Assembly (NCBI GenBank): GCA_947499005.1
Contig: CANMML010000002.1
Location: 173,770-237,769, forward strand
Direction: 5' to 3'
DNA length: 64,000 nt
From: an uncultured Aquimarina sp.
GTDB taxonomy: Bacteria > Bacteroidota > Bacteroidia > Flavobacteriales > Flavobacteriaceae
Shown: piece by piece, positions 46,853-56,282 of the stretch
How positions within the stretch are numbered: the stretch's first letter is position 1
Layout of the letters: the number at the start of each line of letters is the position of its first letter
Made by a program: the position numbers and the translations under genes
Notes under the pieces: model-generated
Seen by the model: only the letters and a program-made list of their open reading frames with translations
The model's database searches: none
What the model was told of the DNA's origin: nothing

Positions 46853-48808
46853 ATGCCAGGACCAGCAGCTACAGTAGGAAGCATGCATGTATGCCCCATG
46901 CTAAATCCAGGAACACCACCGCCACCACATGTTGGAGGGCCTGTTTCGGGATCAGGGATACCAACCGTACTTATCGGCGGAAAACCCGCAGCCGTTATGG
47001 GAGATATGTGTACGTGTATGGGGCCACCCGATATGATAGCCCAAGGGGAAGCCACCGTACTTATCGGCGGGAAACCCGCAGCCACTATGGGTAGCATGAC
47101 CGCACATGGAGGGAGCATTACCCAAGGAGAACCTACGGTACTTATCGGTACGGGGCCTTCAGCTGCAACAGCAGTAATGGCAGTGCGTAAGATCCCATTC
47201 CCAACAATAACCCCCATTTTAAAGACCTTAGCGTCAGTTACCGGTAGAAGGGCTCAGTTAAATGAAGCGATCGAAAATCAAGAAGCGTTGAGGGAAGAGA
47301 CAGAAGGAGATCCTAAAATTTATGGAGTACGTTGGATTGTTGGAGAACAAATGGTGCGAAATTCTAAAGTATTTAATGAAGTAGGTATACAAGCCCATGT
47401 GATGAATATTCCTGATGGGGAATCCATCACTTTTTCAGTAAAAAAGCCTCAAGAAGTAACAGATGAAGAGGGCAATACAACAGCACAAGAAGAAGATATC
47501 ATTGAGTTAACAGGTACTGTACAAGATAAAATGGTAGAAGTTACTTGGGAGGTAGAAAAGAGAGAAGAAGATGAAAGTGAAGCGGAGTCTCCTAATCCTA
47601 ACTCTGGAGAAGCTAATACAGTGTCCTCGGGAGTAGCAACAAATAACGAAGCTACTGCTAGTAATGATAACAGTGAATCTGATAAAAAAATAGCAGTTTC
47701 TTTAGGGTATAAAAAAGCAAAATTTACGCCCTTGGGGTTACACACCTTCAAGAAGAAACCACAAAACGGGGTTTTTAAATTTACTTTTGAAATTCAACAT
47801 CAAGATGCAGAGCACCTAGACTTGCAAATATTAGCGAATGGTGCTGCGATATATACAGAGACAATTACCGATGCTAGCAATCCAATACTAAAACAAGGAA
47901 AGCATGAGTGGGAGTGGGACGGATTCGATAGTCAAGATCTGTTAGATACCAAACAACTAAGAACTGTTGAGCTTCAATTTAAAGTAACCGCCAAAGCGAA
48001 AGGCGAACAAGCAGGGAAAAGTGTTGCTTTTGGCCCATTACGTCCTGTAAACTCTAAATGGTTAGACCTTACCATTGATAGGGCTTCAAAAAAAATAGAA
48101 GTGGACTTTAGAGTCCACCTTAAAGATGGGGAGGCAAAAGGAATCGACAAGCACGACAAGGTGCCAGCCAATGAGCTTGCCAAATTTGGGAAACCAGCAA
48201 TGACAAATGCTGTAAGAAGCTATACTGATTTAGAACAAATGGTTTTAAAAGGAATTGAATATCATTTTGGTCGAAATTCGAATCATTCGGAAGCTAAGCA
48301 TACTAAAATAGGGAATGACCTGTATCAAATAACTGTAAAGGCTTCCAATACCAAAGAGGATAGTCTCGATGATATCAAGGTTTTCTTAAATACAAATCAA
48401 AAATGGCAAAGATCTGGAAACCCAGGAAGTATCACTGATGTCATTTCGCTTTTTGGAAACCTAGTTCCAGAAAGAATAGCTTATAATGTAGGATATATAA
48501 AATATTCGAATGGTTGGTATTATCGCGATCCTAATGCCGAGGACATCGATTTTACATATACGGCGGCTCATGAAATAGGGCATGAAATCATCAAGCATTT
48601 TGGAGGAACAGCATATTCGTATGGACATAAAGGAACGTCAACAGTAATCACTCAAAAAACAAAAAATAATGCCCCTAATTATCCAACCAATGGTGAAATA
48701 GACCTCATGAAATACTTTTCCAATTATATGCCAGAAAGCGAAATGCATCGCATTGCCATATCAGAAGGGGATTTGTTAGGGATTTTAGGGTCTTTTAAAT
48801 TAAAATAG
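46853..48808 (+). CDS. PAAR-domain effector with C-terminal HExxH metalloprotease
   Basis: 651 aa. Residues 1-100 form a PAAR-like tip (PGTPPPPHVGGPVSGSGIPT, VLIGGKPAAVMGD repeated as VLIGGKPAATMGS, then GEPTVLIGTGPSA). The middle is beta-rich with an acidic, Ser/Glu-rich spacer (about residues 230-280). The C-terminal part carries AAHEIGHEIIKHFGG (His573, Glu574, His577), a zinc protease motif. The likely job is to cap VgrG and carry the protease into a neighbouring cell. Immediately after, with one base between, is a small putative lipoprotein, a candidate immunity protein. The third zinc ligand was not identified. Confidence 0.78.
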   Translation: MPGPAATVGSMHVCPMLNPGTPPPPHVGGPVSGSGIPTVLIGGKPAAVMGDMCTCMGPPDMIAQGEATVLIGGKPAATMGSMTAHGGSITQGEPTVLIGTGPSAATAVMAVRKIPFPTITPILKTLASVTGRRAQLNEAIENQEALREETEGDPKIYGVRWIVGEQMVRNSKVFNEVGIQAHVMNIPDGESITFSVKKPQEVTDEEGNTTAQEEDIIELTGTVQDKMVEVTWEVEKREEDESEAESPNPNSGEANTVSSGVATNNEATASNDNSESDKKIAVSLGYKKAKFTPLGLHTFKKKPQNGVFKFTFEIQHQDAEHLDLQILANGAAIYTETITDASNPILKQGKHEWEWDGFDSQDLLDTKQLRTVELQFKVTAKAKGEQAGKSVAFGPLRPVNSKWLDLTIDRASKKIEVDFRVHLKDGEAKGIDKHDKVPANELAKFGKPAMTNAVRSYTDLEQMVLKGIEYHFGRNSNHSEAKHTKIGNDLYQITVKASNTKEDSLDDIKVFLNTNQKWQRSGNPGSITDVISLFGNLVPERIAYNVGYIKYSNGWYYRDPNAEDIDFTYTAAHEIGHEIIKHFGGTAYSYGHKGTSTVITQKTKNNAPNYPTNGEIDLMKYFSNYMPESEMHRIAISEGDLLGILGSFKLK

Positions 48809-48809
48809 A

Positions 48810-49187
48810 ATGAAATATCTTTTTTTAGTTTTATGCAGCATATTGCTATCATCGCAGAAATGCAATCAGGTTAAGACACTTGTAAACTTACATTTTATAG
48901 TGGTAGAAAAGGGAACATTGACACCTATACCTAATGCACAAATAGGAAATTATACCTTAGAAGATGGAAAAGAAGTGTTTGTAGAAGCATCTTCTACAGA
49001 TACAAAAGGGCAGACAATCATCACTACAACATATAAGAGAGTACAAGGACAGCCTTTTACCTATTTCTATAAAGTATTAAAAAAAGGTTATGACAGTAAA
49101 ACGGTTGATTTTAACACCCATAAATTTACTTCACCAGATCAGTATAATGTAAAGTTAGATACCATTTATTTGACCCCTAGTAAATAA
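48810..49187 (+). CDS. Putative immunity lipoprotein for the PAAR protease
   Basis: 125 aa. The start MKYLFLVLCSILLSSQKC has a hydrophobic stretch and a Cys suited to export, perhaps as a lipoprotein. The rest resembles a small Ig-like/carboxypeptidase-regulatory beta-sandwich (VEKGTLTPIPNAQIGNYTLE, KVLKKGYDSKTVDF). It is one base after the PAAR effector stop. Immunity is inferred from position. Confidence 0.6.
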   Translation: MKYLFLVLCSILLSSQKCNQVKTLVNLHFIVVEKGTLTPIPNAQIGNYTLEDGKEVFVEASSTDTKGQTIITTTYKRVQGQPFTYFYKVLKKGYDSKTVDFNTHKFTSPDQYNVKLDTIYLTPSK

Positions 49188-49197
49188 CATGTGTAGT

Positions 49198-49356
49198 ATG
49201 GAAGTTACCGAAGAGCTAATTAAAAATCAAAAAGCCGAGGCATCTCAGATAGATGGTAAATACACGGTGTTGGTTTCAGGTGAAGGTGCCACTTGTAATG
49301 AATATGACAGAACCATACCTTTCAAAAACAATGTGTTTACCAGTGAAAGAACTTAA
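49198..49356 (+). pseudogene. N-terminal remnant of a VasX-like effector
   Basis: A 52-codon frame from ATG at 49198: MEVTEELIKNQKAEASQIDG, then KYTVLVSGEGATCNEYDR. Its first about 35 residues match the start of the 1109-aa effector 186 bases on (QELIKNQQEATTLVDAKYTV, then VSGGGAP). The rest is missing, so it is the leftover of a duplicated or replaced effector gene. A working short protein is unlikely. Confidence 0.65.
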
Positions 49357-49383
49357 AACTGTATTAGAATAAAAAAATCTACT

Positions 49384-52300
49384 ATGCCAACCCAAGAACT
49401 TATAAAAAATCAGCAAGAAGCTACTACCCTAGTAGATGCTAAATATACAGTAGAGGTATCTGGTGGTGGGGCTCCAGTAAATAGAGAAAAGCCGATACTC
49501 GAAGCTTTATTGCCGGGGGTACGATTACATTTTTTACGATATGGCTTATTTTTAAAAAGTAGCGAAACTGATGTAGGCTACAATATTGCAGGATCTATAG
49601 ATGGAGGTAGCTATTCTACCAGCGAGATGGATGCTTCTAACGGAAACTTAGCTTCAACAGATCTTTTTTATGTTGCAAAAACAAGTCTTAAAAAAGGGTA
49701 TTTATATCTATTTAACGCGGATAACCCCAATGATTATCACGAGCTTGCTGTAGATGATTATGGGGCAATTACTCCTATTATATGGAATTCTAAAAACCTA
49801 CAAGAAGATGGTAGCACTCCAAAAGACCAAAGAACAGCTAACCCTAAAAGTATTAGATACAAAAGAATTGTAAATAAGGAGAGAGACAACCCCAAAAAAT
49901 ATTGGATAGGATTTAGCCCTGTACAATGGTCGTATGAATACCACAGGACCATGTTAAATGCTTCTGATGCTGATAAGCAACAAGCTAATATGGTTTTAGT
50001 GACCTGTGGAGGGCTGCAAGTAGGGGAAGAGGAAGCTCAAGAACACGTAAGTACTTATCAAGATGTAAAATTTGTACACTATAAAGAACACCCTAACCAT
50101 AGTAAGTTAAAGCAAACTATACGACAAGTTAATAGTCAGGAGGGTAAAGAAACTAGAGAAGGAAATAATACTACTTACGAGGATATGTTTATTACGTTAC
50201 ATGATCCTGTAGGTTGTAGTGAAGATGTCGGAGAAGTTTTAGGAGATAAAATTTTAGATTTAAAAGCTTTAACGGAAGCCATACAAACGGGTGAAACTAT
50301 TGAAGATGCCAAAGACAGAATCATAGATGGCTGTAAACCTGCAAAAATAAAAAGTGACTATGCCGACTTGTTTAACCTAGCGCTCACCTGTTATAAAATG
50401 GTTTATAACGACCGAAACAATGTTAAAGAATATGATGGAGGTGCCGCTGGAGGAGGGAAATTTAGCGATTCTCATTTCCCCGGACAGCCTAGCGGAATTT
50501 CTTATAATACTTCTAGGGGTAGAAGAATTAAAAGACCTGCTGGTTGGGAGCCCCATGAATTTTATATCGGCAATGGATTAGATCGACAAAAGGTAGAAGG
50601 AATTTTAGGAGTTAACAAACGAAAAGAGTATCGTGACATTGTTAATGTTTTTCGAAATGAGTTGGGAAATTTTATCAAGCAAGATTATTTTAAAAAATCG
50701 CTACATAATTACACTGAAAATTCAGATGAATACTGTATTTACGGTCACGAAAAAGTATTTACCTTATTACTTCCTCTGTTTAATAACCCTTATAAAATTG
50801 ATAGGCATTTGTCCTTAGAAGGTGATAAGGTAGGGCCTGGATTTGAAAAATATCAACCCGATGATTCGTGGACACAATGGATAACTGAGTGTATGACTCA
50901 AGAAAGTGTGACGGATACAAACGATTATTTTCAAAAATTACTAGTCGAAAATAAAACGATCTCGCAAACAATAATAGAAAGTTGGATAGATCTATCGAAC
51001 AAACTAGGGGCAGCATTACGAGCAAAGATTGAAATATATACGGCGATTGCCTTTAAAAGTAAAATTGCGACAAGTAGTATTGGAAAGCCTCTATATCAAA
51101 AAATTATTAAGGATAAGGCAGAATACATTGTAGACAAACTTAACAAAATTGAGATTACAGCAAAAAAATCAGGGCAAGCTGTTAAGCCATTTCATTTCGG
51201 AAATTCTCATAATATCGAAATGAAAGCCTATCTCTTCGGGGCAGTCGTAGATCCTAACTTAGAATATGTAGTAAAAAGTGGTGGAGAAATTATTATGGAA
51301 GGAAAAGCAGATTCCTTTACTCATAATATGCTTTACGGGAAAGAATCGATAGCTAAGGGTGGTAAAAATGCTATAAAAATAGGGGATCAGGTTGAAAATA
51401 TTTATGAGGCTGATTACAAGGTTAACGAAACAGCAGCTAAACGCTATAACGAAAAAGCTGCGAAGTTTTTAAACTCAAGAGGTTTTAGTGGGGTGTTATT
51501 TGGATTGCAAGTCATAAACTTGGGGAATGCTGTTATTGATCTTTCTTCAACTAAAGGGAATAGCTTTGGAGAATTTGCCAAGCCAATTGTAAATACAGTT
51601 GGTATAGCAGGAGAATTTACCGAAGCTATGTTAAATTTAAGAAAAGCACATTTGGCGACTTTCGAATTAGAACTTTCTGTGCTGGGTTCTAGAGCACTAT
51701 ATATTGCAGGAGCTCTAGGGGGTGCCGTAACTTCGGGGATGTGTTTTTGGGATGCTTCCATCGCTTTCGGTAAACACGATCGCGATAAGGCTATTGCGCT
51801 TACTTTTGCAGGGGTTGCCTTTGGGGTGGCAACGGGGGTTGGGCTCATTACAGGGAGTACCTATGTGGCAGCTACGGTTGCAGGAGCATTAACCGCGTCG
51901 GGGGTTGCTATTTCGGGGAGTGCTCTAGCTTTATTATTAGGTCCTGTGGGGTGGATTGCCTTAGGAGCTGGTTTGGTATTTGTTGTGTTAGCCAACTATT
52001 TTCAAGATTCGGAATTGCAATTTTACTTTAAAAACTTTCTATTAAACGATCACGAAGCTTATCCTATCGGTAGTCTATTACCGATGGATTATAGTCGCAA
52101 GATATTGAACAATAAAGATTTTTTAATGCAAAGTATAGACGAGGAAGCTAAAGGATACCTTACCCACCCTAGCGATGCCATGGCAAGTTTGTACGATATT
52201 ACCATTTGTAATGGAATAAACTATAAAGTACCGAGTGACGGGTTTAGTGAAAAGATGGGCAGTGGACGTAGTGCCAAGTATCGCGTATATAAGTTTGCTG

Positions 52301-52713
52301 TAGAAATGGTATTTAATCAGTTTTTAAAATCGGGCGAACAATTAGAAGCTCGGGGGATATTACATCATGCGCTGGACAATAAGACAGATGACTTTCTGCT
52401 AGACAATTGGGCTAAAGTTACTTCTATTAAACAAGAAGATGGCAGTACCAAATATATATTACAAACCACTTTGGGTATTCCTGCCGATAAGATTGCACAA
52501 ATCGGTAACTCAACGAAATTAGTGCTAGCCTTACGAGTCAGTTTAGATAACACCTGTACGAGTTACTATCCATATCCATTAGTTGAGAAAAAAGAACGTT
52601 GGATTGGTGCTCGTTTTGGGTTAACTCGTGGGATAGTAAATCGGACGAATACTTCGAGTCAGGAAGTGATTTTTGATAGTTTCGCGGAACTTCGTAAAAC
52701 AAGCACATGGTAA
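49384..52713 (+). CDS. VasX-like membrane-active T6SS effector
   Basis: 1109 aa, no signal peptide. The N-terminal region (LLPGVRLHFLRYGLFLKSSE, then KGYLYLFNADNPNDYHELAV) and the later THDP-like segment (ITLHDPVGCSEDVGEVLGD) resemble the MIX/VasX-type N-terminal region of T6SS effectors. A central helical region follows, then hydrophobic helices at about 772-869 (ALYIAGALGGAVTSGM, AATVAGALTASGVAISGSAL, LGPVGWIALGAGLVFVVL). The last 240 residues (870-1109) are a soluble tail beginning YFQDSELQFYFKNFLLND. VasX of Vibrio cholerae inserts in membranes, so pore formation is likely. The tail recurs as headless fragments downstream. The stop (TGGTAA) overlaps the first immunity gene. Confidence 0.75.
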   Translation: MPTQELIKNQQEATTLVDAKYTVEVSGGGAPVNREKPILEALLPGVRLHFLRYGLFLKSSETDVGYNIAGSIDGGSYSTSEMDASNGNLASTDLFYVAKTSLKKGYLYLFNADNPNDYHELAVDDYGAITPIIWNSKNLQEDGSTPKDQRTANPKSIRYKRIVNKERDNPKKYWIGFSPVQWSYEYHRTMLNASDADKQQANMVLVTCGGLQVGEEEAQEHVSTYQDVKFVHYKEHPNHSKLKQTIRQVNSQEGKETREGNNTTYEDMFITLHDPVGCSEDVGEVLGDKILDLKALTEAIQTGETIEDAKDRIIDGCKPAKIKSDYADLFNLALTCYKMVYNDRNNVKEYDGGAAGGGKFSDSHFPGQPSGISYNTSRGRRIKRPAGWEPHEFYIGNGLDRQKVEGILGVNKRKEYRDIVNVFRNELGNFIKQDYFKKSLHNYTENSDEYCIYGHEKVFTLLLPLFNNPYKIDRHLSLEGDKVGPGFEKYQPDDSWTQWITECMTQESVTDTNDYFQKLLVENKTISQTIIESWIDLSNKLGAALRAKIEIYTAIAFKSKIATSSIGKPLYQKIIKDKAEYIVDKLNKIEITAKKSGQAVKPFHFGNSHNIEMKAYLFGAVVDPNLEYVVKSGGEIIMEGKADSFTHNMLYGKESIAKGGKNAIKIGDQVENIYEADYKVNETAAKRYNEKAAKFLNSRGFSGVLFGLQVINLGNAVIDLSSTKGNSFGEFAKPIVNTVGIAGEFTEAMLNLRKAHLATFELELSVLGSRALYIAGALGGAVTSGMCFWDASIAFGKHDRDKAIALTFAGVAFGVATGVGLITGSTYVAATVAGALTASGVAISGSALALLLGPVGWIALGAGLVFVVLANYFQDSELQFYFKNFLLNDHEAYPIGSLLPMDYSRKILNNKDFLMQSIDEEAKGYLTHPSDAMASLYDITICNGINYKVPSDGFSEKMGSGRSAKYRVYKFAVEMVFNQFLKSGEQLEARGILHHALDNKTDDFLLDNWAKVTSIKQEDGSTKYILQTTLGIPADKIAQIGNSTKLVLALRVSLDNTCTSYYPYPLVEKKERWIGARFGLTRGIVNRTNTSSQEVIFDSFAELRKTSTW

Positions 52714-53489
52714 AAGAAAAAGACTATAAAAGAAAGGTTACGCATTCAGAATATATCTTTATGAATGAGGGTGCTGAACAAGTGGGTATTGTTAATAAAT
52801 TAGAAAAGGAAATTTCTCATCATAAAAAAGCTGTCATTAAAAAAGAAGTTGTTATTGCTCAAAAACACTTCAAATATGTAAACGATAAATACATTCAACT
52901 TCTTGATGGTGCTAAAATTATAGCTATTGGGGGGGGGGGGATATTCTTTATTTTAATTTTAATGGTAATAATTGGTGCTTTTAAATTTCCCAATGACTTA
53001 TTAACATCAGCTTTTCTTTTTTGGTCAATATTTTCAGCTATTGGGTTTTTATTTTTTGTTTATTATTATTTTACGATGCCTGCAAAGGAAACGATTTATA
53101 ATCGAGAAGATGGTTTGGTTACTTTTCCAGGTTTTATGTGGCATAAAAATATTACCATGTCGATACATGATGTAGAATTTGCTTTTTCACAGCCCAGTGC
53201 ACAAGGCATAGGGGCATACCAATTGCGTATAGTACGTCCCGATAAGATGTTTACACAAACTTTTGGATGGTTTTCGGGTAATTGCTATGAAGATTTATCG
53301 TATATATTATGGTTTATGGACAAAAACCGCCCTTTACCTCCTGGAGATGCCTTTGATGAATTTCGAGGTCGTGATTTTGAAAGACGTAAAGCAGCAGGCT
53401 TTCCTAAACCAATGTTTCCTTCTCGTTTCCCGACGCCAGAAGCTAACACAGAGCAGCAAAAAGTACGTGAAAGAATTGGTGGGTGGTAG
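52707..53489 (+). CDS. Immunity-like two-helix membrane protein 1 (RPLPPG family)
   Basis: 260 aa. The start ATG overlaps the effector's final Trp and stop (ATGGTAA), indicating translational coupling. The layout is: N-terminal KVTHSEY motif (about residue 10), variable region, two helices at about 73-95 and 102-122, ETIYNREDGLVTFPGFMWHKNITM, then WFMDKNRPLPPGDAFDEFRG and DFERRKAAGFPKPMFPSRFP, ending RIGGW. A run of twelve G at 52929-52940 encodes Gly in front of helix 1 and is prone to slippage. A membrane immunity protein suits a pore-forming effector. The family is not one I can name. Confidence 0.75.
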   Translation: MVKEKDYKRKVTHSEYIFMNEGAEQVGIVNKLEKEISHHKKAVIKKEVVIAQKHFKYVNDKYIQLLDGAKIIAIGGGGIFFILILMVIIGAFKFPNDLLTSAFLFWSIFSAIGFLFFVYYYFTMPAKETIYNREDGLVTFPGFMWHKNITMSIHDVEFAFSQPSAQGIGAYQLRIVRPDKMFTQTFGWFSGNCYEDLSYILWFMDKNRPLPPGDAFDEFRGRDFERRKAAGFPKPMFPSRFPTPEANTEQQKVRERIGGW

Positions 53490-53529
53490 TTATTAGTAAA
53501 ACTAAAAGCAATGGCATCTTTATAAGTTT

Positions 53530-54282
53530 TTGTTTAAAAACAATGTATTGAGTGACGCGGTAGCTTTTCCATTATTAGCAAATGAAGAACCTTGGGAATA
53601 CAGTAATCGTTTGTATAAAGGTAGAGACACGTTAATAGAGCCGCCAATTTCTTCTTTTTTCCAGAAAGATACTTTTAGAAAATGGACGGATTTCAAGGTT
53701 GCTTACCAAGATTTAATGGATGTATTGGTATGTGCACACATCCATTTTGAACCTACTAAGTTAGTACACCGTAATACCGTAAAACCTTGGGCAAGTTCTA
53801 TGAGTATTGAAATTACAACCTCTGATATTATTAGCTACCGAGCAGAGATTAGCTTTCGACAATTTTTAACAAGAGAAGATCAATTGAAATACGAGGTGTA
53901 TTATTTTGAAAATGGACTAGATCAAACGCCTACTTGTATCAATTTGAAAGAACAAAAAGTTACTATTGATAAGACAGAAGGTCAAATCCCTAAAGCTATT
54001 GTTGACTTTACAGTTAATAGAAGTGAGTTGACGAATAACAATCGTGCCGCACATATTGTATTTGTATGTCGACTAGAAGTTGATCAAGGAAACTATTATC
54101 CTATTGACATTACCGGTAAAGAGCGTTACATTGGAGCAAAATTTACCACACAGGAAGAAGTACGAGAAATACAAAAAGGGTTATTCAATAAAAAAGTAAT
54201 CAAAGATTCAGAATTTCAAGCTCCAGTAGCTATTGATACTTTAACTAATTTGTTATCTAAAAAAGCATGGAGAAAAAAATAA
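53530..54282 (+). pseudogene. Headless effector tail 1
   Basis: About 250 codons homologous to the C-terminal tail of the 1109-aa effector, starting where that tail begins (LFKNNVLSDAVAFPL versus YFKNFLLNDHEAYPI) with no ATG nearby (TTG at 53530; the frame is open only back to 53506). Further matches are EISFRQFLTREDQLKYEV and YYPIDITGKERYIGAKF (compare YYPYPLVEKKERWIGARF). It ends LLSKKAWRKK and overlaps the next gene by 16 bases. It may be silent stock for recombination with the effector, or a small separate protein. Confidence 0.65.
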
Positions 54283-55100
54283 TATTAGGATCACAAAAAC
54301 CAATTGAAATACCTAAGCTAAAAAAAAGGAAACTATTAGATGATCCTAATATGGTTTTGGAAATTACATATATGCCAGATCCAATAGATACTGGAAATGA
54401 AAGTTCTAACTTTGAAGATTATTTAATCGTCAATGATTCTTATTTACTAAGAAAACCTATGAATAATTTTACAGAGATAATTATAGGTGGCATTGGTATT
54501 ATTTTAGCACTTATTATTGCTTCAATTAATAGTTTTGATAAAAACTCTTTGATCTTTACTTCGTTTATATTTATTCCTAGTTTTATTTTTATTTTAAAAT
54601 CAATTACAAGAAAAGATAAAGAATTTATTCTGAGCCGTGGACAAAATTTAATTAAATACCCAAATGGGTGGTGGTATGAAAGTATAGTTTCATATTTTGA
54701 TAAGTCATCAATTGTATTGTTATACATCGGTAAATATCAAGTCCCAACTTTGAAGGCTTTGACAAATGGCTTTTTAACATCATCTTACACTATTGTGAAT
54801 TTTCACCCTTTAAATTATTGGTCTTTTATGGTTTGGTACATGGACAAAAACCGTCCATTACCTCCAGGTAATGCTTTTGATGAGTATCGTGAACGTGATT
54901 TTCAACGTCGCAAAGCTGAAGGTTTCCCATCACCGCTATATCCTAGTTTTGTTCCAACACCTGAAGCTACCCCTCAACAGCAGGCAGAGCGTGATAAATA
55001 TTGGGAAGAGCGATTTACTACAAATGAAAATGGAGAAACGCTACGGCATTTCTGGGAAAGAGATCGTAATCTAAACGTAAATAAGTCACAACACAATTAG
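54267..55100 (+). CDS. Immunity-like membrane protein 2 (RPLPPG family)
   Basis: 277 aa. ATG at 54267 uses the ATGG of the tail's Ala-Trp codons. The N-terminus (MEKKIILGSQKPIEIPKLKK) lacks the THxxY motif. Two helices are at about 70-110, then FILSRGQNLIKYPNGWWYES and the shared end WYMDKNRPLPPGNAFDEYRE, DFQRRKAEGFPSPLYPSFVP, with a longer final tail (RDKYWEERFTTNENGETLRH) instead of IGGW. Its stop is fused to the start of the next tail copy. The partner is expected to be tail 1 or an effector carrying it. Confidence 0.72.
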   Translation: MEKKIILGSQKPIEIPKLKKRKLLDDPNMVLEITYMPDPIDTGNESSNFEDYLIVNDSYLLRKPMNNFTEIIIGGIGIILALIIASINSFDKNSLIFTSFIFIPSFIFILKSITRKDKEFILSRGQNLIKYPNGWWYESIVSYFDKSSIVLLYIGKYQVPTLKALTNGFLTSSYTIVNFHPLNYWSFMVWYMDKNRPLPPGNAFDEYRERDFQRRKAEGFPSPLYPSFVPTPEATPQQQAERDKYWEERFTTNENGETLRHFWERDRNLNVNKSQHN

Positions 55101-55531
55101 CTTTCGACAATTTTTAATCCTTAGAGGATCAATTAAAATACGAGGTATATTATTTTGAAAACGGACTAGATCAAACACCTACTTGTATCAATTTAAAAGA
55201 ACAAAAAGTTACTATTGATAAGACGGAAGGTCAAATCCCCAAAGCTATTATTGACTTTACAGTTAATAGAAGTGAGTTGACGAATAACAATCGTGCCGCA
55301 CATATTGTATTTGTATGTCGATTAGAAATTGAAGAAGGTAATTATTATCCTGTGGATATCACGGGAAAAGAGCGCTACATTGGAGCTAAATTTACTACAC
55401 AGGAAGAAGTACGAGAAATACAAAAAGGGTTGTTTAATAAGAAAGTAATTAAAGATTCTGAATTCCAAGCTCCTATAGCTATTGATACTCTTACTAATTT
55501 GTTATCTAAAAAAGCATGGAAGAAAAAATAA
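55100..55531 (+). pseudogene. Headless effector tail 2, truncated and frameshifted duplicate of tail 1
   Basis: Begins inside the previous stop with agctttcgacaatttttaa and is a near copy of 53851-54282. An extra base near 55125 shifts the frame, so QFLTREDQLKYEV is not readable, but the frame is open again from 55277 (TNNNRAAHIVFVCRLEIEEG). It ends KKAWKKK with the same ATGG overlap to the next gene. A recombination scar of the tail+immunity unit. Confidence 0.75.
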
Positions 55532-56243
55532 ATTTAATGGCAGAACAGCCTATTAATTTAAATGATAATAAAAGACTTTTTAAAAAAAAATTAAGTCTTG
55601 AAATTATTTTAGAACCAGAATTAGAAACTAAAGACACTTCAAAGAAAATTACAATTGCTAATGACGATATATTTATATATGATTCGAATGATATATTTTT
55701 TGATTTTTTAATTGGAGGTAGTTTTATTATACTTGGAACTATACTATCTGCATTTTTTTTTAAGCAAAATCCTAAATCAATTTATTTTTTTTCAATATTT
55801 ATTTTTGTTGGTATATCATATTTAATATTCAATATTCTAAAGCGAAATAAAAAGAAAATGATAATGGATAGGAAAAATAGTTTACTGTCTTACCCTGATA
55901 ATTTTCTTAGAAAACCAATCGTTACTAAATTCGAAAATACTGTTGTTATAATTGGAGGAACTGGTAGTTATGGGGCTTTAATATTAAAGTTTAGGCAATC
56001 TTCTTTTTTACGAATTACCATATCAATAATTTTGCCCCATTACAATACTGGTCATTTATGGTTTGGTATATGGATCGAAATCGTCCATTGCCTCCAGGTA
56101 CAGCCTTTGATCCTTATCGCCAAAAGGATTACGAACGACGCAAAGCAGCAGGTTTTCCTAGGCCTTTGTACCCAGCAAGTTTCGAAACGCCTGAAATTAC
56201 TCTTGAACAACAAGCAGAACGTAAACGTATTGGAGGGTGGTAA
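55516..56243 (+). pseudogene. Immunity-like membrane protein 3, frameshifted
   Basis: The ATG at 55516 opens MEEKINLMAEQPINLNDNKR, two helices (about 60-105) and MIMDRKNSLLSYPDNFLRKP. The family C-terminus (FAPLQYWSFMVWYMDRNRPL, then KDYERRKAAGFPRPLYPASF and RIGGW) lies in another frame after the T6 run at 56004-56009. One more T would restore the gene. Without it the protein ends with an unrelated tail at 56280. The N-terminus resembles protein 2. Confidence 0.7.
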
Positions 56244-56282
56244 TTTTGAAGGAGGTTCTATGATATCGATTTTGGGTTAGTC

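Noticed and set aside
46837..47217. Minus-strand frame of 126 codons opposite the PAAR domain
   Set aside because: It mirrors the Gly/Pro-rich repeats of the PAAR gene, has no separate start context and overlaps it fully.
53263..53496. Frames overlapping the conserved ends of the RPLPPG genes in another frame (also 54871-55074, 61026-61265, 63238-63495)
   Set aside because: They look alike only because the true frame is conserved; no start context and no independent homology.
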